64,000 nt of DNA from Mycolicibacterium sp. P9-64 (GTDB taxonomy: Bacteria; Actinomycetota; Actinomycetes; Mycobacteriales; Mycobacteriaceae): contig NZ_NPKO01000002.1 of the NCBI RefSeq assembly GCF_008329605.1, positions 310,001 to 374,000 of the forward strand. Reading direction: 5' to 3'. Made by a program: the position numbers and the translations under genes. Below the pieces are notes generated by a model. The model was not told where the DNA came from and did no database searches. It worked only from the letters and a program-made list of their open reading frames with translations. This document shows, piece by piece, positions 41,028 to 50,887 of the stretch (positions within the stretch are counted from its first letter, which is position 1; every line of letters begins with the position of its first letter).

Positions 41028-44000
41028 GGCTTGTACCGAATCCGCCCTGGGCTGTACCACCCGCTGCGGGTCGCGGTGCCTAGCTCGATCTGGGCGGGCT
41101 GGGCCTTCTCGACGGTGTCGAACTGGCGCAACGAGCCCCAGTCGCGGCCCCAGTCGTGCGACAGGTACGTCGCCATCACGTGTGCGCGCAGCAGCAGGTC
41201 GGTGATGCCGAGCAGGCCGCCGTTGAGGCCGTCCTCCCAGCTGTCGGTGTCCAGCTTCTTGGCGTTGTAGTCGGGCGTGATGCGGTACTTCGGAATCTCG
41301 GTGACGCCGTTGGCGTGCAGCATCGGCTGCTGGCAAGGGAACGCCAGCCCCACGGCCCAGTCCAGCAGCACCGGCTGGTCCGAGCCGACGTACTCCTGCA
41401 CCGTGCGCAGCTCGGGAACCCGCGGCGGCGTCACCGCGATCCAGTCGCCGGGGGTCAGCGACAGGTCCTCGGCGATCAGGCGGACCGCGGTCGCGTCGGC
41501 GGGAATCTGGGACCGGTCGTAGCGCAGGTTGCGCCACGACGGGATGGGCCCGAGATCGTATGGCTCCACCCTGCCTGCAGGCACCAGCGCACCGCCCGGC
41601 CCGGGCTTTGCGTACTCCAGCACCACCGTCTGACCCTTGGTGTGGCCGTTGAAGACGCTGTTGCCGGTGATGTTGCCCGCGGCGGTCACGACGACCAGCG
41701 GATGCGCGGCGTCGGGTGCGGGCAGCTGGTACCAGGCCGACGCGAGCCGGCTCTCCTGTTGCGGCCCTTCGACGTACGTGCCTGCCAGGGGCACCCGCTT
41801 CGAGTCGAGGTCGTAGGGCAGCGGGACGGTGGATCCGTTGATTCCCGGTGAGGTCAGCTTGACCGGCGCATCCCAGTCGTAGTCGGTGCCCGGCGCGGGG
41901 TTGGTCAGCCGGATCGCTTCGGCGACGATGTGCGCGGGAACTCCGTTCGGCGTGAACCCGACCGGATCGGTCCCGCCAAGCGGTCCGAGCGGGCCGTAAT
42001 TGCCGGGAAGGGGTTGCAGGAAGCCGTCATTCGCGTCCGGCTCGACGAGCACGTAGTCGGCGAGGCCGCAGCCCCCCGCGAACGCGCGCAGGTTCGACGA
42101 GGCGTTGGTGTAGGTCGGGTACTGCCGCACGATGCCTGCGAGCATCGACCCGACGAACACCACGACCATGAGCGCGGCGGTGATCGGTATGGGGTAGGCC
42201 GTCACCCGTTTCGACAACCTGCCTTCTGGCCGGTCGCGGGGTGCGAAGTGCAGCCAGAACGCCCACAGTGCGGCAATTGCGAAGAGCACGAAGAAGATCG
42301 TGCTGACCGTCATCCCCGCGATCTTCGGCATCGCATTGTTGAACGGCACGCCGTAACTGGAGACGTACCACCAGCCGTTGGTCGTGGCGAAGCACAACGC
42401 CAGCAGGAACAGCACGGCCGCGGTGAACGCCATCCGGTTGCGGGCCGAGCGCAGCACCACCCGCGACACCAACACGGTGGCCAGTGCGGCCATCGCGGCG
42501 CCGACGGCGGCGAACAGACCGAAGTGGTGCACCCACTTGGTCGGGGTGAACATCAGGAAGAACATCGTGCCGAAGATGACGCCCATCAGCCGCCACGCAG
42601 GCCCACGGGCCACGCCGGCAACTCGCTTGCGCCGCAACATGATGAACAGCGACGAGAACAGGCTCAGTGCGGTGATGAAGAAGCCGAACCGGCGTGACAG
42701 CGAGCCGTCGACGGTCGGGAGGAACATATAGTAGTACCGCAGATTCTCGGTGTACCACGGCTGGCTCGGGCCGATGGCGGTGCGAATCTTGGTCGCCTCC
42801 AACACCGTTGCGAGAGTCTGGTCGGCGAACACCACGGCCAGGATGACGGTGCCCGCGGCGAGCAGGGGCAACACCAGAGGCCACGTTCCCACCACGCGGT
42901 GCCGCCGCACCAGGATGCGCAGCAGGGGGCGGCCGCCGGCCAGCAGCGCGGCGACGGCGATCAGACCCGTCGGCTGGATGCCCAACGTGAATGCGGCGGC
43001 CGTGATCGCCAGCGCCGCGGGGGCGAGCCGTCCGGAGATGATGGCCCGCTCGATGAGGACGTAGGTGATCAACGCGCCCGCGGCGATCTGGCCCTCGGGT
43101 CGCAGGCCGTTGTTGAACGGCATCCACGCCGCCAGCAGCACCAGGCCCGCAGCCCACAGTGCGGGGCGGCTTGCCGACACGGCGGGCCCGAGGCGAGGCA
43201 GCACCTCGCGCGACAGCAGCAACCAGCAGACCAGCGCGCTGATCAAGTCGGGCAGGCGCATCCAGATACTGGCGTCACTGACGTGCGTCATCAAGGCGAG
43301 CACGTTGTAGAACCAGCCGAACGGATCCTCTGGGCTGCCGAACCAGCGGAAGTAGTTCGACATGTAGCCGGCGTGGTCGGCGACACGGGCCATCTGCAGG
43401 ATGTAGCCGTCGTCAGATGAGTTGGCGCCGAGCACGTGCCAGCTCAGGAAGCCACCGAGCACCACGACGTCGACGGCGGTGAACGTCCGCCAGCGCGACG
43501 GGATCACCCGTTGCATGCGTCGGCCGTCGAGTTGGTCGAGGCGCCACAGCGCGACCAGCGCGACGATGGTCGCGATGATGGCGAGCACCATCGCGGTCAG
43601 CTTCAGCGTGGTCGGTGTCGTGGAGTACCTGGTGTCGATGGTCGCCGACAGGGAAAGTCCCTGCGGCGCAGCACCGGTCAGGTCGGTGAACACCCCGACG
43701 ATCGCCGGTCGCAGGTTCGGATCGGCGAAGCCGCTGCGCAGCGGCTGCCCCGCGGTGGGGCCCGAGGTGAACGTCAGCCCGACGAACGTGGCGAACGTGC
43801 CTGCCTCGGACGACGTGATCTCGATACTGGAACATCCCGGCGACGTTCCGGTGCCAACCACCCGTGCCCTCGGCACGCTGGACACCACCACGTTGCGGTC
43901 GGTGACGTCGACCTTGGTGGCGCTGACGTTGACGAACAGACCGTTGAGCGCGGCTTGCTTGCCGTCGGCGGGTGCGGTGCCAAGCACCATGCCACCCGCG

Positions 44001-44251
44001 GGCGGCATCTGCCGGATGACGTCGCACGGCACCGTCACCGTCATGTTGACCGGCGTGAACGTGATCAGCGGAGCGGTGACGCTGTTCATCTGTCCGGCCT
44101 GCGGCCAGTTCAGCGTCGCCGTGGTCTGCACCACCGGCAGCAGCGGGGTGAGCACCGCGCACACGAAGCCGACGAGGCCGGCGATCATCGCGACCCACCG
44201 GGTCACCTTGACGTCGCCGCGCCGGACGTCGGTCGTCGCGAGCGCGGTCAC
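41024..44251 (-). CDS. embB: Arabinosyltransferase EmbB
   Basis: Builds the branched hexa-arabinofuranoside ends of arabinogalactan using decaprenylphosphoryl-arabinose; the main ethambutol target. The 1075-residue GT-C protein has an N-terminal jelly-roll insertion, about 15 membrane helices and two C-terminal carbohydrate-binding domains. The catalytic loop is [14 protein letters not shown] (Asp280/281); Met287 is the counterpart of M. tuberculosis Met306, the codon most often changed in ethambutol resistance, and is wild-type here, though the preceding residue is Gln rather than Gly. The start overlaps the embA stop (GTGA), and its stop overlaps the MBL gene. Orthologue of Rv3795. Confidence 0.96.
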   Translation of the reverse strand: MTALATTDVRRGDVKVTRWVAMIAGLVGFVCAVLTPLLPVVQTTATLNWPQAGQMNSVTAPLITFTPVNMTVTVPCDVIRQMPPAGGMVLGTAPADGKQAALNGLFVNVSATKVDVTDRNVVVSSVPRARVVGTGTSPGCSSIEITSSEAGTFATFVGLTFTSGPTAGQPLRSGFADPNLRPAIVGVFTDLTGAAPQGLSLSATIDTRYSTTPTTLKLTAMVLAIIATIVALVALWRLDQLDGRRMQRVIPSRWRTFTAVDVVVLGGFLSWHVLGANSSDDGYILQMARVADHAGYMSNYFRWFGSPEDPFGWFYNVLALMTHVSDASIWMRLPDLISALVCWLLLSREVLPRLGPAVSASRPALWAAGLVLLAAWMPFNNGLRPEGQIAAGALITYVLIERAIISGRLAPAALAITAAAFTLGIQPTGLIAVAALLAGGRPLLRILVRRHRVVGTWPLVLPLLAAGTVILAVVFADQTLATVLEATKIRTAIGPSQPWYTENLRYYYMFLPTVDGSLSRRFGFFITALSLFSSLFIMLRRKRVAGVARGPAWRLMGVIFGTMFFLMFTPTKWVHHFGLFAAVGAAMAALATVLVSRVVLRSARNRMAFTAAVLFLLALCFATTNGWWYVSSYGVPFNNAMPKIAGMTVSTIFFVLFAIAALWAFWLHFAPRDRPEGRLSKRVTAYPIPITAALMVVVFVGSMLAGIVRQYPTYTNASSNLRAFAGGCGLADYVLVEPDANDGFLQPLPGNYGPLGPLGGTDPVGFTPNGVPAHIVAEAIRLTNPAPGTDYDWDAPVKLTSPGINGSTVPLPYDLDSKRVPLAGTYVEGPQQESRLASAWYQLPAPDAAHPLVVVTAAGNITGNSVFNGHTKGQTVVLEYAKPGPGGALVPAGRVEPYDLGPIPSWRNLRYDRSQIPADATAVRLIAEDLSLTPGDWIAVTPPRVPELRTVQEYVGSDQPVLLDWAVGLAFPCQQPMLHANGVTEIPKYRITPDYNAKKLDTDSWEDGLNGGLLGITDLLLRAHVMATYLSHDWGRDWGSLRQFDTVEKAQPAQIELGTATRSGWYSPGRIRYKP

Positions 44252-47200
44252 GGGAGTGCCCTGATCGGTCCGGGACGACTCCAGCCGAACACCCGTTGCG
44301 AGCCTTGGTCGATCACGGCGTTGGGCGCGTCCTGCTCGGGCACCACGCGTTCGTAGCGCTCGATCGAGCCCCAGTCGCGGTACGGGTCGTCACGCAGATA
44401 GCTCGGTACCGACGTCGTGCGCAGCAGCGCCTGAATGAACAGGAACGGGCCGCCGTCCTCAGCCGACTGCCACATGTTCGACGAGATCACCACCTGCTTG
44501 AAGTTCGGAAGGACCCGGTAGTCCGGCAGCTCCGCCACCCCGAGGTGCTCGGTGAACGGCCGCTGACACGGGAAGTTCGCCGTGGTCGCGATGTCCATCA
44601 GCACCGGCGTCTGCGAGCCGAGCAGCTGCTGCGCGGTCTCCGTCACCGGCACGCGCGGTGGGGTGAAGGCGAACCACTGGTCCGTGGACAGGTTCGGGTC
44701 GTCGGCGACGATGCGTGCCACGTTGGCCTCCGGCGGCGCCCACGCCAGCGGGAACCGCAGATTGCGCCAGGCGTTCCCTGGCGTGATGTCGATCGGTTGC
44801 ACCAGGCCGAGGGCATCGAACCCGCCGTCGGGTTTCGCGACGCCCCACTGCAGCTTCAGCGACTGGCCGTAGTGGAAGCTGCCGTCCTCCTCGTAGGACC
44901 AGATGGCGCCGGCCGCGGCGACGCTCACCAGGGGCCGGTCCGCAGACCGGGGCGGCAGCTGGTACCACGCGGAGGTGGCCTTGGCAGCGGCCGTGTTCTC
45001 GCCGTAGCTGCCCATCACGGGGGTGCGCGCGGGGTCCAGTCCGAACGGCAGGAACACGCGTGAGCCATTCACGCCGACGGGGCCGTAACCGCCACCGGTG
45101 CCCGCGGCGAAGCCGATGCCGACGCTCGGCTTGTTCGGGGAGCCATCGGAGTTGACGGTGCCCGGGTTGGCGACGACGGGCTCGGGTGGCTCGAGGGTGT
45201 CGTTGACGCCGTTCGGCGTGAAGCCCGAGGGGTCGGTCCCGCCCAGTGGGCCGTCGGGGCCGAAGGTCTGGCCGGGCACCGGCTGCAGCATGCCCGCGTT
45301 GGTGTCGGGCTCGACGAGGACGTCGTCGGCCATCGCGCAGCTAGGACTGGACCCTCCCGAAACAAACCCAGCGAGGGCTTCGGCATTGGCCTTGGCCGTC
45401 GTATACGCGGGGTAGCGGCCCACGGCGCCCTTGGCCATCGACCCGACCTCGAGCAGCACCATCAGGGTCGCGACGACCAGCAGCGGGGTGGACGCCAGCA
45501 CGCGGTTGCGCCGAGTGTTCTGCACCTCGGTGTGCCCGGTGTAGTCCATCCGGAAGTGCAGCCAGCCTGCCAGCAGGCCCGTGACGATTGCCAGTCCAAG
45601 GAACATGTTGGTCACCGGCTGCCCGGCGATCACCGGTTGCTTGTCGAACCAGGGAACGCCGTAGTTGCCGATGTAGAAGTAGGCGTTGAAGCCGGAGGTC
45701 GCCCATGCCAGGGCGAACAGCAGCGCGGTGACGTACAGCGCGAGATTGCGGCGGCTGTGCAGCCCGATGCGGGAGAACGTGAACGCGGTGACCGCGGCGA
45801 GCGCACCACCGATGCCTGCGAACACGCCGAACTGCACGGCCCACTTGGTGGGCGTGAACGTCAGCAACAGCAGGCCGACGGCGCAGGCGCCGATCAGCCG
45901 CCACACCGGACCGCTGGCCATGCCGGGCAGGCTGCCGCGGCGCAGCATCACCGCGACCATGCCGAACAGGCAGAGCAGTAGGACCAGAACCGCGAAGCGT
46001 CGGGTCAGCGTTCCGTCCGCGCTCTTCTCTACGGTGAGGAAGTAGTAGCGCAGGAAGTCCTGGTACCAGGGGATGGTCGGGCCGACGGAGTACTTGATCC
46101 TTGCGGCCTCGGCGACGGTGGCCAGCGTCTGGTCTCGGAACACGATCACGAAGACCACGGCCACCGAAGAGGCAAGAGCAGCCAGCGGTGCCAGGATCCC
46201 GTCCTCGGCCCGGCGACGCTGGATGGTCCTGGCGACGGCCCTGGCTCCGACGAGCAGAGGGGCCAGCGCGATCAGACCCTGCGGGGCCAGTGTCACGGTG
46301 AACATCGCGACGACGATCGCTGCGCAGGCGGGCCACACCCTTCGGGCGCCGATGGCGTACTCCACCAGGACCCAGGTGAGCACGGCGCCGAATGCGATCA
46401 GCGGCTCTGGGCGAAGGCCGTTGTTGAACGGCAGCCAGCTGGCGAGGAACACCGCGCCCGCGGTCCACACCGCGATCCGGTTCACCGCAAGCCTGCGGCC
46501 GAGGCGTGGAATGACCCAGCGGGACAGCAGAAGCCAGGTGCCGATGGCTGCCAGCGTGGCGGGCAGCCGCATCCACACCCCTGCCGTGCTGATGGCGGCA
46601 AGGTGAGCAAGCACCGATTGGTACCAGTCGAACGGGGCTTCGGAGACGCCGAAGTAGCGGTAGTAGTTGGTCACGTAGCCCGCGTCGCCGGATACCCGTG
46701 CGATCGCGAGGTTGTAGCCGTCGTCGGACGAGATCGCCCCGATGACGTGCCAGAGCAGCAGGGTCCCGATGACGGCACCGTCGGCCAGCCACGTCGCAAG
46801 CCCGACGCGCCAGAACCGCCGCCAGGCGTGCGCGACGCGCCTGCCCGACCGTCGGTCCAGCAGGGCCAGTGCCACCACCGAGGCCAGCGTGGCGAGCACG
46901 CCGAGCGTCATCAGCGCGGTCTTGAGGGCCGTCGGGACGGTGATGAAGCGGGTGTCGATGTCGATGCGCGCGCCGAGGCCTTGCTGCGCCGCGACCTTCA
47001 GGTCCGTGAAGACACCGGCGACCTGGGGCTTCTTCTCGATCGAGACGGTGCCCGTCGCGCCGGGGATGCCGACGAAGTCGGCGCCGACGCTGCTTGCGTT
47101 GGCCCAGAGGTGCAGCGTGCTGCACGCGCCGGACTGAACGGCCTTGCGGGGCGCGATGGCGGCCACCGAGTCACGGAACGCGACGACGACCGTGTCGGCG

Positions 47201-47553
47201 TTGGCCCTGACGAACAGGCCGTTGCGGCTGGAGTCGATGCCTGCAGGAGGGATGGTGGAGAACACCAGGCCGCCGGTCTGCGGCAGGGTCGCGACGGCCT
47301 GGCAGGGGATCGACGCGTCCAGGGCCAGCGGGGCGCCGGACACCAGCGGTGCGGTGATGTCGGTGACCAGTCCATCGGGGCCGATGGCCTGCGGCCACTG
47401 GATCGTCGCGGTGGTCTGACGGACCGGCAGCAACGGGGTGAGAGCGCAGAGCAACAACCCCGCGATGCCCGCGATGATCGCAATGAGTCGAGCAGTCCGG
47501 GCGGGCACGACGCTCAAGAGTAAGCGACGGCCTCGTGTGAGTCGCGCAGCCAT
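44248..47553 (-). CDS. embA: Arabinosyltransferase EmbA
   Basis: Acts with EmbB on arabinogalactan arabinan. The 1101-residue GT-C protein has the Emb layout: first helix (about 22-44), a periplasmic domain, the loop [15 protein letters not shown] (aspartates near residue 278), multiple helices and a C-terminal carbohydrate-binding region ([31 protein letters not shown]). Orthologue of Rv3794. The chosen start is ATG 47553; because the preceding residues are species-variable, a later GTG is possible. A stem-loop lies in the 90-bp gap between embC and this gene, and its 3-prime end is coupled to embB. Confidence 0.95.
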   Translation of the reverse strand: MAARLTRGRRLLLSVVPARTARLIAIIAGIAGLLLCALTPLLPVRQTTATIQWPQAIGPDGLVTDITAPLVSGAPLALDASIPCQAVATLPQTGGLVFSTIPPAGIDSSRNGLFVRANADTVVVAFRDSVAAIAPRKAVQSGACSTLHLWANASSVGADFVGIPGATGTVSIEKKPQVAGVFTDLKVAAQQGLGARIDIDTRFITVPTALKTALMTLGVLATLASVVALALLDRRSGRRVAHAWRRFWRVGLATWLADGAVIGTLLLWHVIGAISSDDGYNLAIARVSGDAGYVTNYYRYFGVSEAPFDWYQSVLAHLAAISTAGVWMRLPATLAAIGTWLLLSRWVIPRLGRRLAVNRIAVWTAGAVFLASWLPFNNGLRPEPLIAFGAVLTWVLVEYAIGARRVWPACAAIVVAMFTVTLAPQGLIALAPLLVGARAVARTIQRRRAEDGILAPLAALASSVAVVFVIVFRDQTLATVAEAARIKYSVGPTIPWYQDFLRYYFLTVEKSADGTLTRRFAVLVLLLCLFGMVAVMLRRGSLPGMASGPVWRLIGACAVGLLLLTFTPTKWAVQFGVFAGIGGALAAVTAFTFSRIGLHSRRNLALYVTALLFALAWATSGFNAYFYIGNYGVPWFDKQPVIAGQPVTNMFLGLAIVTGLLAGWLHFRMDYTGHTEVQNTRRNRVLASTPLLVVATLMVLLEVGSMAKGAVGRYPAYTTAKANAEALAGFVSGGSSPSCAMADDVLVEPDTNAGMLQPVPGQTFGPDGPLGGTDPSGFTPNGVNDTLEPPEPVVANPGTVNSDGSPNKPSVGIGFAAGTGGGYGPVGVNGSRVFLPFGLDPARTPVMGSYGENTAAAKATSAWYQLPPRSADRPLVSVAAAGAIWSYEEDGSFHYGQSLKLQWGVAKPDGGFDALGLVQPIDITPGNAWRNLRFPLAWAPPEANVARIVADDPNLSTDQWFAFTPPRVPVTETAQQLLGSQTPVLMDIATTANFPCQRPFTEHLGVAELPDYRVLPNFKQVVISSNMWQSAEDGGPFLFIQALLRTTSVPSYLRDDPYRDWGSIERYERVVPEQDAPNAVIDQGSQRVFGWSRPGPIRALP

Positions 47554-47579
47554 GCGGTGCCTCGCCCATCGAGCCTGCT

Positions 47580-47615
47580 GTGAGATCGCGTTCCACCGAG
47601 TTTTTGCGATCTCAC
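47580..47615 (-). promoter_or_regulatory. Stem-loop between embC and embA
   Basis: A perfect 10-bp inverted repeat (GTGAGATCGC at 47580-47589, GCGATCTCAC at 47606-47615) with a 16-base loop sits in the middle of the embC-embA gap. On the transcript it lies 28 bases past the embC stop and 26 before embA. It may attenuate read-through, protect the embC mRNA end, or be an operator for an embAB promoter. Confidence 0.6.
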
Positions 47616-47643
47616 CGCAGTCTCGGCGACCTGATTGGGCGCG

Positions 47644-50600
47644 TCAGCTGAGTCTCAGCGGACCCGGAGTCCAGAGTCCGCTGCGCGTCGCGGTGCCGAG
47701 ATCGATCCTGGCGGGCTGCGCGTTCGGGTACCAGGGCGTCAGCCTTTGCAGCGCGCCCCAGTCGCGGAACCAGTCGTCACGCAGGTACGTCGGCACGGGG
47801 GAGGCGCGCACCAGCAGTTCGGTGATGCCGAGTGGGCCGCCGCCGAGGTAGTCCATCACCGGAGAGTTGGCCTCTGCGCCGAAGCGGTCGGGCAGGATCC
47901 GCCACTTGGGCACCTCGGTGACGCCGTTCTGATGACCGAACGGCCGCTGGCAGGGGAATGCCAGCCCGACGAGCCAGTCCAGCAGCACCGGATCGGTGGA
48001 GCCGACGACGTCCTGCAGGGTCTGCAGGTGTGGGATGCGTGGCGGTGTCACCGCGATCCAGTGCTGGGGCGCGAGGTCGTCGTCCGTGGCGACCAGTCGC
48101 ACCTGCGTGGCCTCCGAGGGGATGGCCGTCATGGGCGCGCGCAGGTTGCGCCATGCAGGTGCCGCTCCGATGTCGGCGAACCCGACGCTGCCGCCTGCCT
48201 GATTCTTGGCGGCCTGGTCGTCGGTGGCCCACTGCGCGACGACCTCGCCGGGATCGAACCGCCCCGCGGCGGCCACGACCAACAGCGGGCCGCGCTCGTC
48301 GCGGGGTGGCAACCGGTACCAGCCCGACCGCAGCGCCGCAGGCTGCTGTGGGCCCGCGCGCCAGCTGCCCATCACGGGCGTGCGCGCCGGGTCGAGGTTG
48401 TAGGGCAACCGGGCCCGCGATCCGTTCACCCCTGCCGCGGCCGTGGTGCCGCCCTCGGTGCCTGGCTCGCTGCCGGACACCACGGAGCCGTCGGTGTCGG
48501 CGAAGTTGTCGCTGCCCTGCGGCTCCATCACGGGATCGGCGGAGACGTCGGCGGGAATCCCGTTGGGGTTGAAGCCCTGTGCGGTCACCGCGCCGAGGGC
48601 GACGCCGACGGGCAGGTCGACGGGTGTCAGCAGGCCCGCGTTGGGGTCCTGCTCGACCATCACGTCACTGGCCAGACCGCACGTCTTGCCGGTCAGTGCT
48701 TCGAGGTTCGACCGGCCGACTGACCAGGCGGGCCATTGGGCGGTCATCGCGAGCGTCAGCGACAGCACCTCGAACACCACTAGGAGCCACGAGGCAACGG
48801 CCAACGGCGCCTGCACGATTCGGGTCAATCGTCCGTCCGTGCCGATGCGCTCCTTCCGGCCGGAGAAGTGGAACCACGCAGCGACGAGCAGGGCAAGGAC
48901 CGATAGCCCGATCAGGTAGGTGGCGAATGCGAAGTGCCACTCAGGGAACTGATTCGACCACGGCACACCGAAGTTCGAGACGTACCACCAGCCGTTCACG
49001 GTGGCGAACGACAGCGCCATCACGAACAGCACGGCGGCGCCGAACAGCGTGCGGTTGCGGCGCGACCGCATCGCTGCGGCGGTCACCGCGACGGCCGCGA
49101 GCGCGCCGAGGCATCCGGCCAGCCCGGCGAACACGCCGAAGTGGTGCGTCCACTTGGTCGGGGTGAACATCATCGCCAGGAACGAGATGATGGTCATGCC
49201 GATGATGCGTCTGCTCGGGCCCGCGGCGGTGCCGGGAATCCTGCCCTTGCGCAACGCCATTGCCACCGATATCGCCAACGCCAGCAGCAGGGTCAGCACC
49301 GCGAACCGGCGCGCCACGGAGCCGTCCGGGCTGGTGGTGAACAGCCGCTCGTAGCGGATGTGTTCGTCGAACCAGCTCAGGCTGGGGCCCACCGCCGACT
49401 TGAACGAGTTGGCCTGCAGTTCGCCGATGAGCGTCTGGTCGCGGAAGATCAGGATCGCCGTCACGGTGCCCGCGGCCAGGATCGGGGCCAGCAGGGCTAG
49501 GTAGCCGAACCGCGAAGTATGCGCTGCGACAATGGTTTTCAGCGGGCCGACGGCAACCAGCAGCGCGCCGATCGCTGCGATGCCCGTGGGTCCGGAGAAC
49601 AGCGTCAGCGCGCCGATGATGACGGCGATCGCCACCGGCAGCAGCCTGCTGGTCGCCACGCCGCGCTCGACCGAGCACCAGGTCAGCAGGATGCCGAGGG
49701 CGATGATGGGTTCGGGCCGCAGGCCGTTGTTGAGGGGCAGCCAGAACGCCAGGAACAACCCTGCCGCCGTCCATGCCGCGGCGCGGTTGACCTTCACCGC
49801 GTGCCCGAGGCGGGGAATCACCTCGCGGCTGATCACCCACCAGCACGCGATTCCCATGAGCAGCGTCGGCAGTCGCATCCACACGCTGGCGGTGGTGACG
49901 TGCGCCCAGAGCGCCAGCAGGTCGTAGTACCAGCCGAACGGGGACTCGGGCGTGCCGAACCAGCGGTAGTAATTCGCCATGTAGCCGGCGTGCTCGGAGA
50001 TCCGGGCCATCGTGAGGATGTAGCCGTCGTCGGAGGTGTTGGCACCGACGAAGTGCCACCACACCAGCATCGCGGTGACCAGCCCGTCCAGCGGCTTCAC
50101 CGACCACCAGCGTGGGGGGAGGAAGCGCCGGTGCCGCATGCCGTCCGCCGAGTCGAGCACGTGCAGCGCACCGAGGGCGACGATCGTCATCGCCACCCCG
50201 ATGATCATCGCGAGCGTCTTGAGCAGCGTCGGCGAACTGCTGTATCGGCTGTCGATGGTGGCCGACAACGTCATCTCCGGTGGCGCAGGTCCGGACAGAT
50301 CGGTGAAGACGCCGACGATCTGCGGCCGGAAGTCGTAGCCGCTGCGCTCACCGCGCAGCGGCTTCCCCGGATCAACGGTGCCATCGGAGTCAGGTGCCGC
50401 ATTGAGCCCGACGAACTCCCCGGTCACCTTGTCTGCGTGGGCGGTGAACGTCAGCCGCTGGCAATTGGGGCCGAGTACCTGACTGAGTGGGGCGCTGACG
50501 ACCGGCGTGTTGCGGACGATGACCAACAGGTCGTTTCCGACGCGCTCGATCAGCAGCCCGCGGTCGACGGCCTTGGGTGCCTGCTTCGGGACTGTGGAGA

Positions 50601-50859
50601 GCAGGACGTTGCGCGTACCGGTGAGCCCGGCCGCCGCACTGCAGGGGATGGTGATCTGGAGGTCGGTGGCGACGTAGCCGATCAGGGGGGCGTCGACGCT
50701 CTGCAGCACGTCGTTCTGGGGCCAGTTGAGCTGCGCGGTGGTCTGCGTGACCGGCAGCAGGGGAGTGGCCATGGCCAGCACTGCGCCCAGAAGCCCGGCG
50801 ACGATGGCGACGAGGCGGGCGGTCCGGTGGTTGGTCACCACCGTCGTGTCATGGACCAC
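47644..50859 (-). CDS. embC: Arabinosyltransferase EmbC
   Basis: Polymerises the arabinan of lipoarabinomannan. The 1071-residue GT-C protein has the first helix (about 12-34, LVAIVAGLLGAVLAMATPLLPV), the catalytic loop NTSDDGYILTMARI (aspartates near residue 277), many helices and a C-terminal carbohydrate-binding domain ([36 protein letters not shown]). Orthologue of Rv3793. GTG 50859 is chosen because a TAACAT -10 box lies eight bases upstream; upstream codons read through aftA and are not conserved. It is 28 bp downstream of aftA. Confidence 0.95.
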   Translation of the reverse strand: MVHDTTVVTNHRTARLVAIVAGLLGAVLAMATPLLPVTQTTAQLNWPQNDVLQSVDAPLIGYVATDLQITIPCSAAAGLTGTRNVLLSTVPKQAPKAVDRGLLIERVGNDLLVIVRNTPVVSAPLSQVLGPNCQRLTFTAHADKVTGEFVGLNAAPDSDGTVDPGKPLRGERSGYDFRPQIVGVFTDLSGPAPPEMTLSATIDSRYSSSPTLLKTLAMIIGVAMTIVALGALHVLDSADGMRHRRFLPPRWWSVKPLDGLVTAMLVWWHFVGANTSDDGYILTMARISEHAGYMANYYRWFGTPESPFGWYYDLLALWAHVTTASVWMRLPTLLMGIACWWVISREVIPRLGHAVKVNRAAAWTAAGLFLAFWLPLNNGLRPEPIIALGILLTWCSVERGVATSRLLPVAIAVIIGALTLFSGPTGIAAIGALLVAVGPLKTIVAAHTSRFGYLALLAPILAAGTVTAILIFRDQTLIGELQANSFKSAVGPSLSWFDEHIRYERLFTTSPDGSVARRFAVLTLLLALAISVAMALRKGRIPGTAAGPSRRIIGMTIISFLAMMFTPTKWTHHFGVFAGLAGCLGALAAVAVTAAAMRSRRNRTLFGAAVLFVMALSFATVNGWWYVSNFGVPWSNQFPEWHFAFATYLIGLSVLALLVAAWFHFSGRKERIGTDGRLTRIVQAPLAVASWLLVVFEVLSLTLAMTAQWPAWSVGRSNLEALTGKTCGLASDVMVEQDPNAGLLTPVDLPVGVALGAVTAQGFNPNGIPADVSADPVMEPQGSDNFADTDGSVVSGSEPGTEGGTTAAAGVNGSRARLPYNLDPARTPVMGSWRAGPQQPAALRSGWYRLPPRDERGPLLVVAAAGRFDPGEVVAQWATDDQAAKNQAGGSVGFADIGAAPAWRNLRAPMTAIPSEATQVRLVATDDDLAPQHWIAVTPPRIPHLQTLQDVVGSTDPVLLDWLVGLAFPCQRPFGHQNGVTEVPKWRILPDRFGAEANSPVMDYLGGGPLGITELLVRASPVPTYLRDDWFRDWGALQRLTPWYPNAQPARIDLGTATRSGLWTPGPLRLS

Positions 50860-50867
50860 GGGCGTAG

Positions 50868-50873
50868 ATGTTA
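50868..50873 (-). promoter_or_regulatory. embC -10 box
   Basis: On the minus strand TAACAT lies between the aftA stop and the embC GTG, eight bases before it. This would give embCAB its own leaderless transcript besides read-through from aftA. Confidence 0.5.
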
Positions 50874-50887
50874 GTGGCAGGGCTCTA

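Noticed and set aside
49519..50874. Long plus-strand frames opposite embC, embA and embB
   Set aside because: Rich in His/Arg/Gln with no domain signature; they are shadows of the conserved Emb reading frames.
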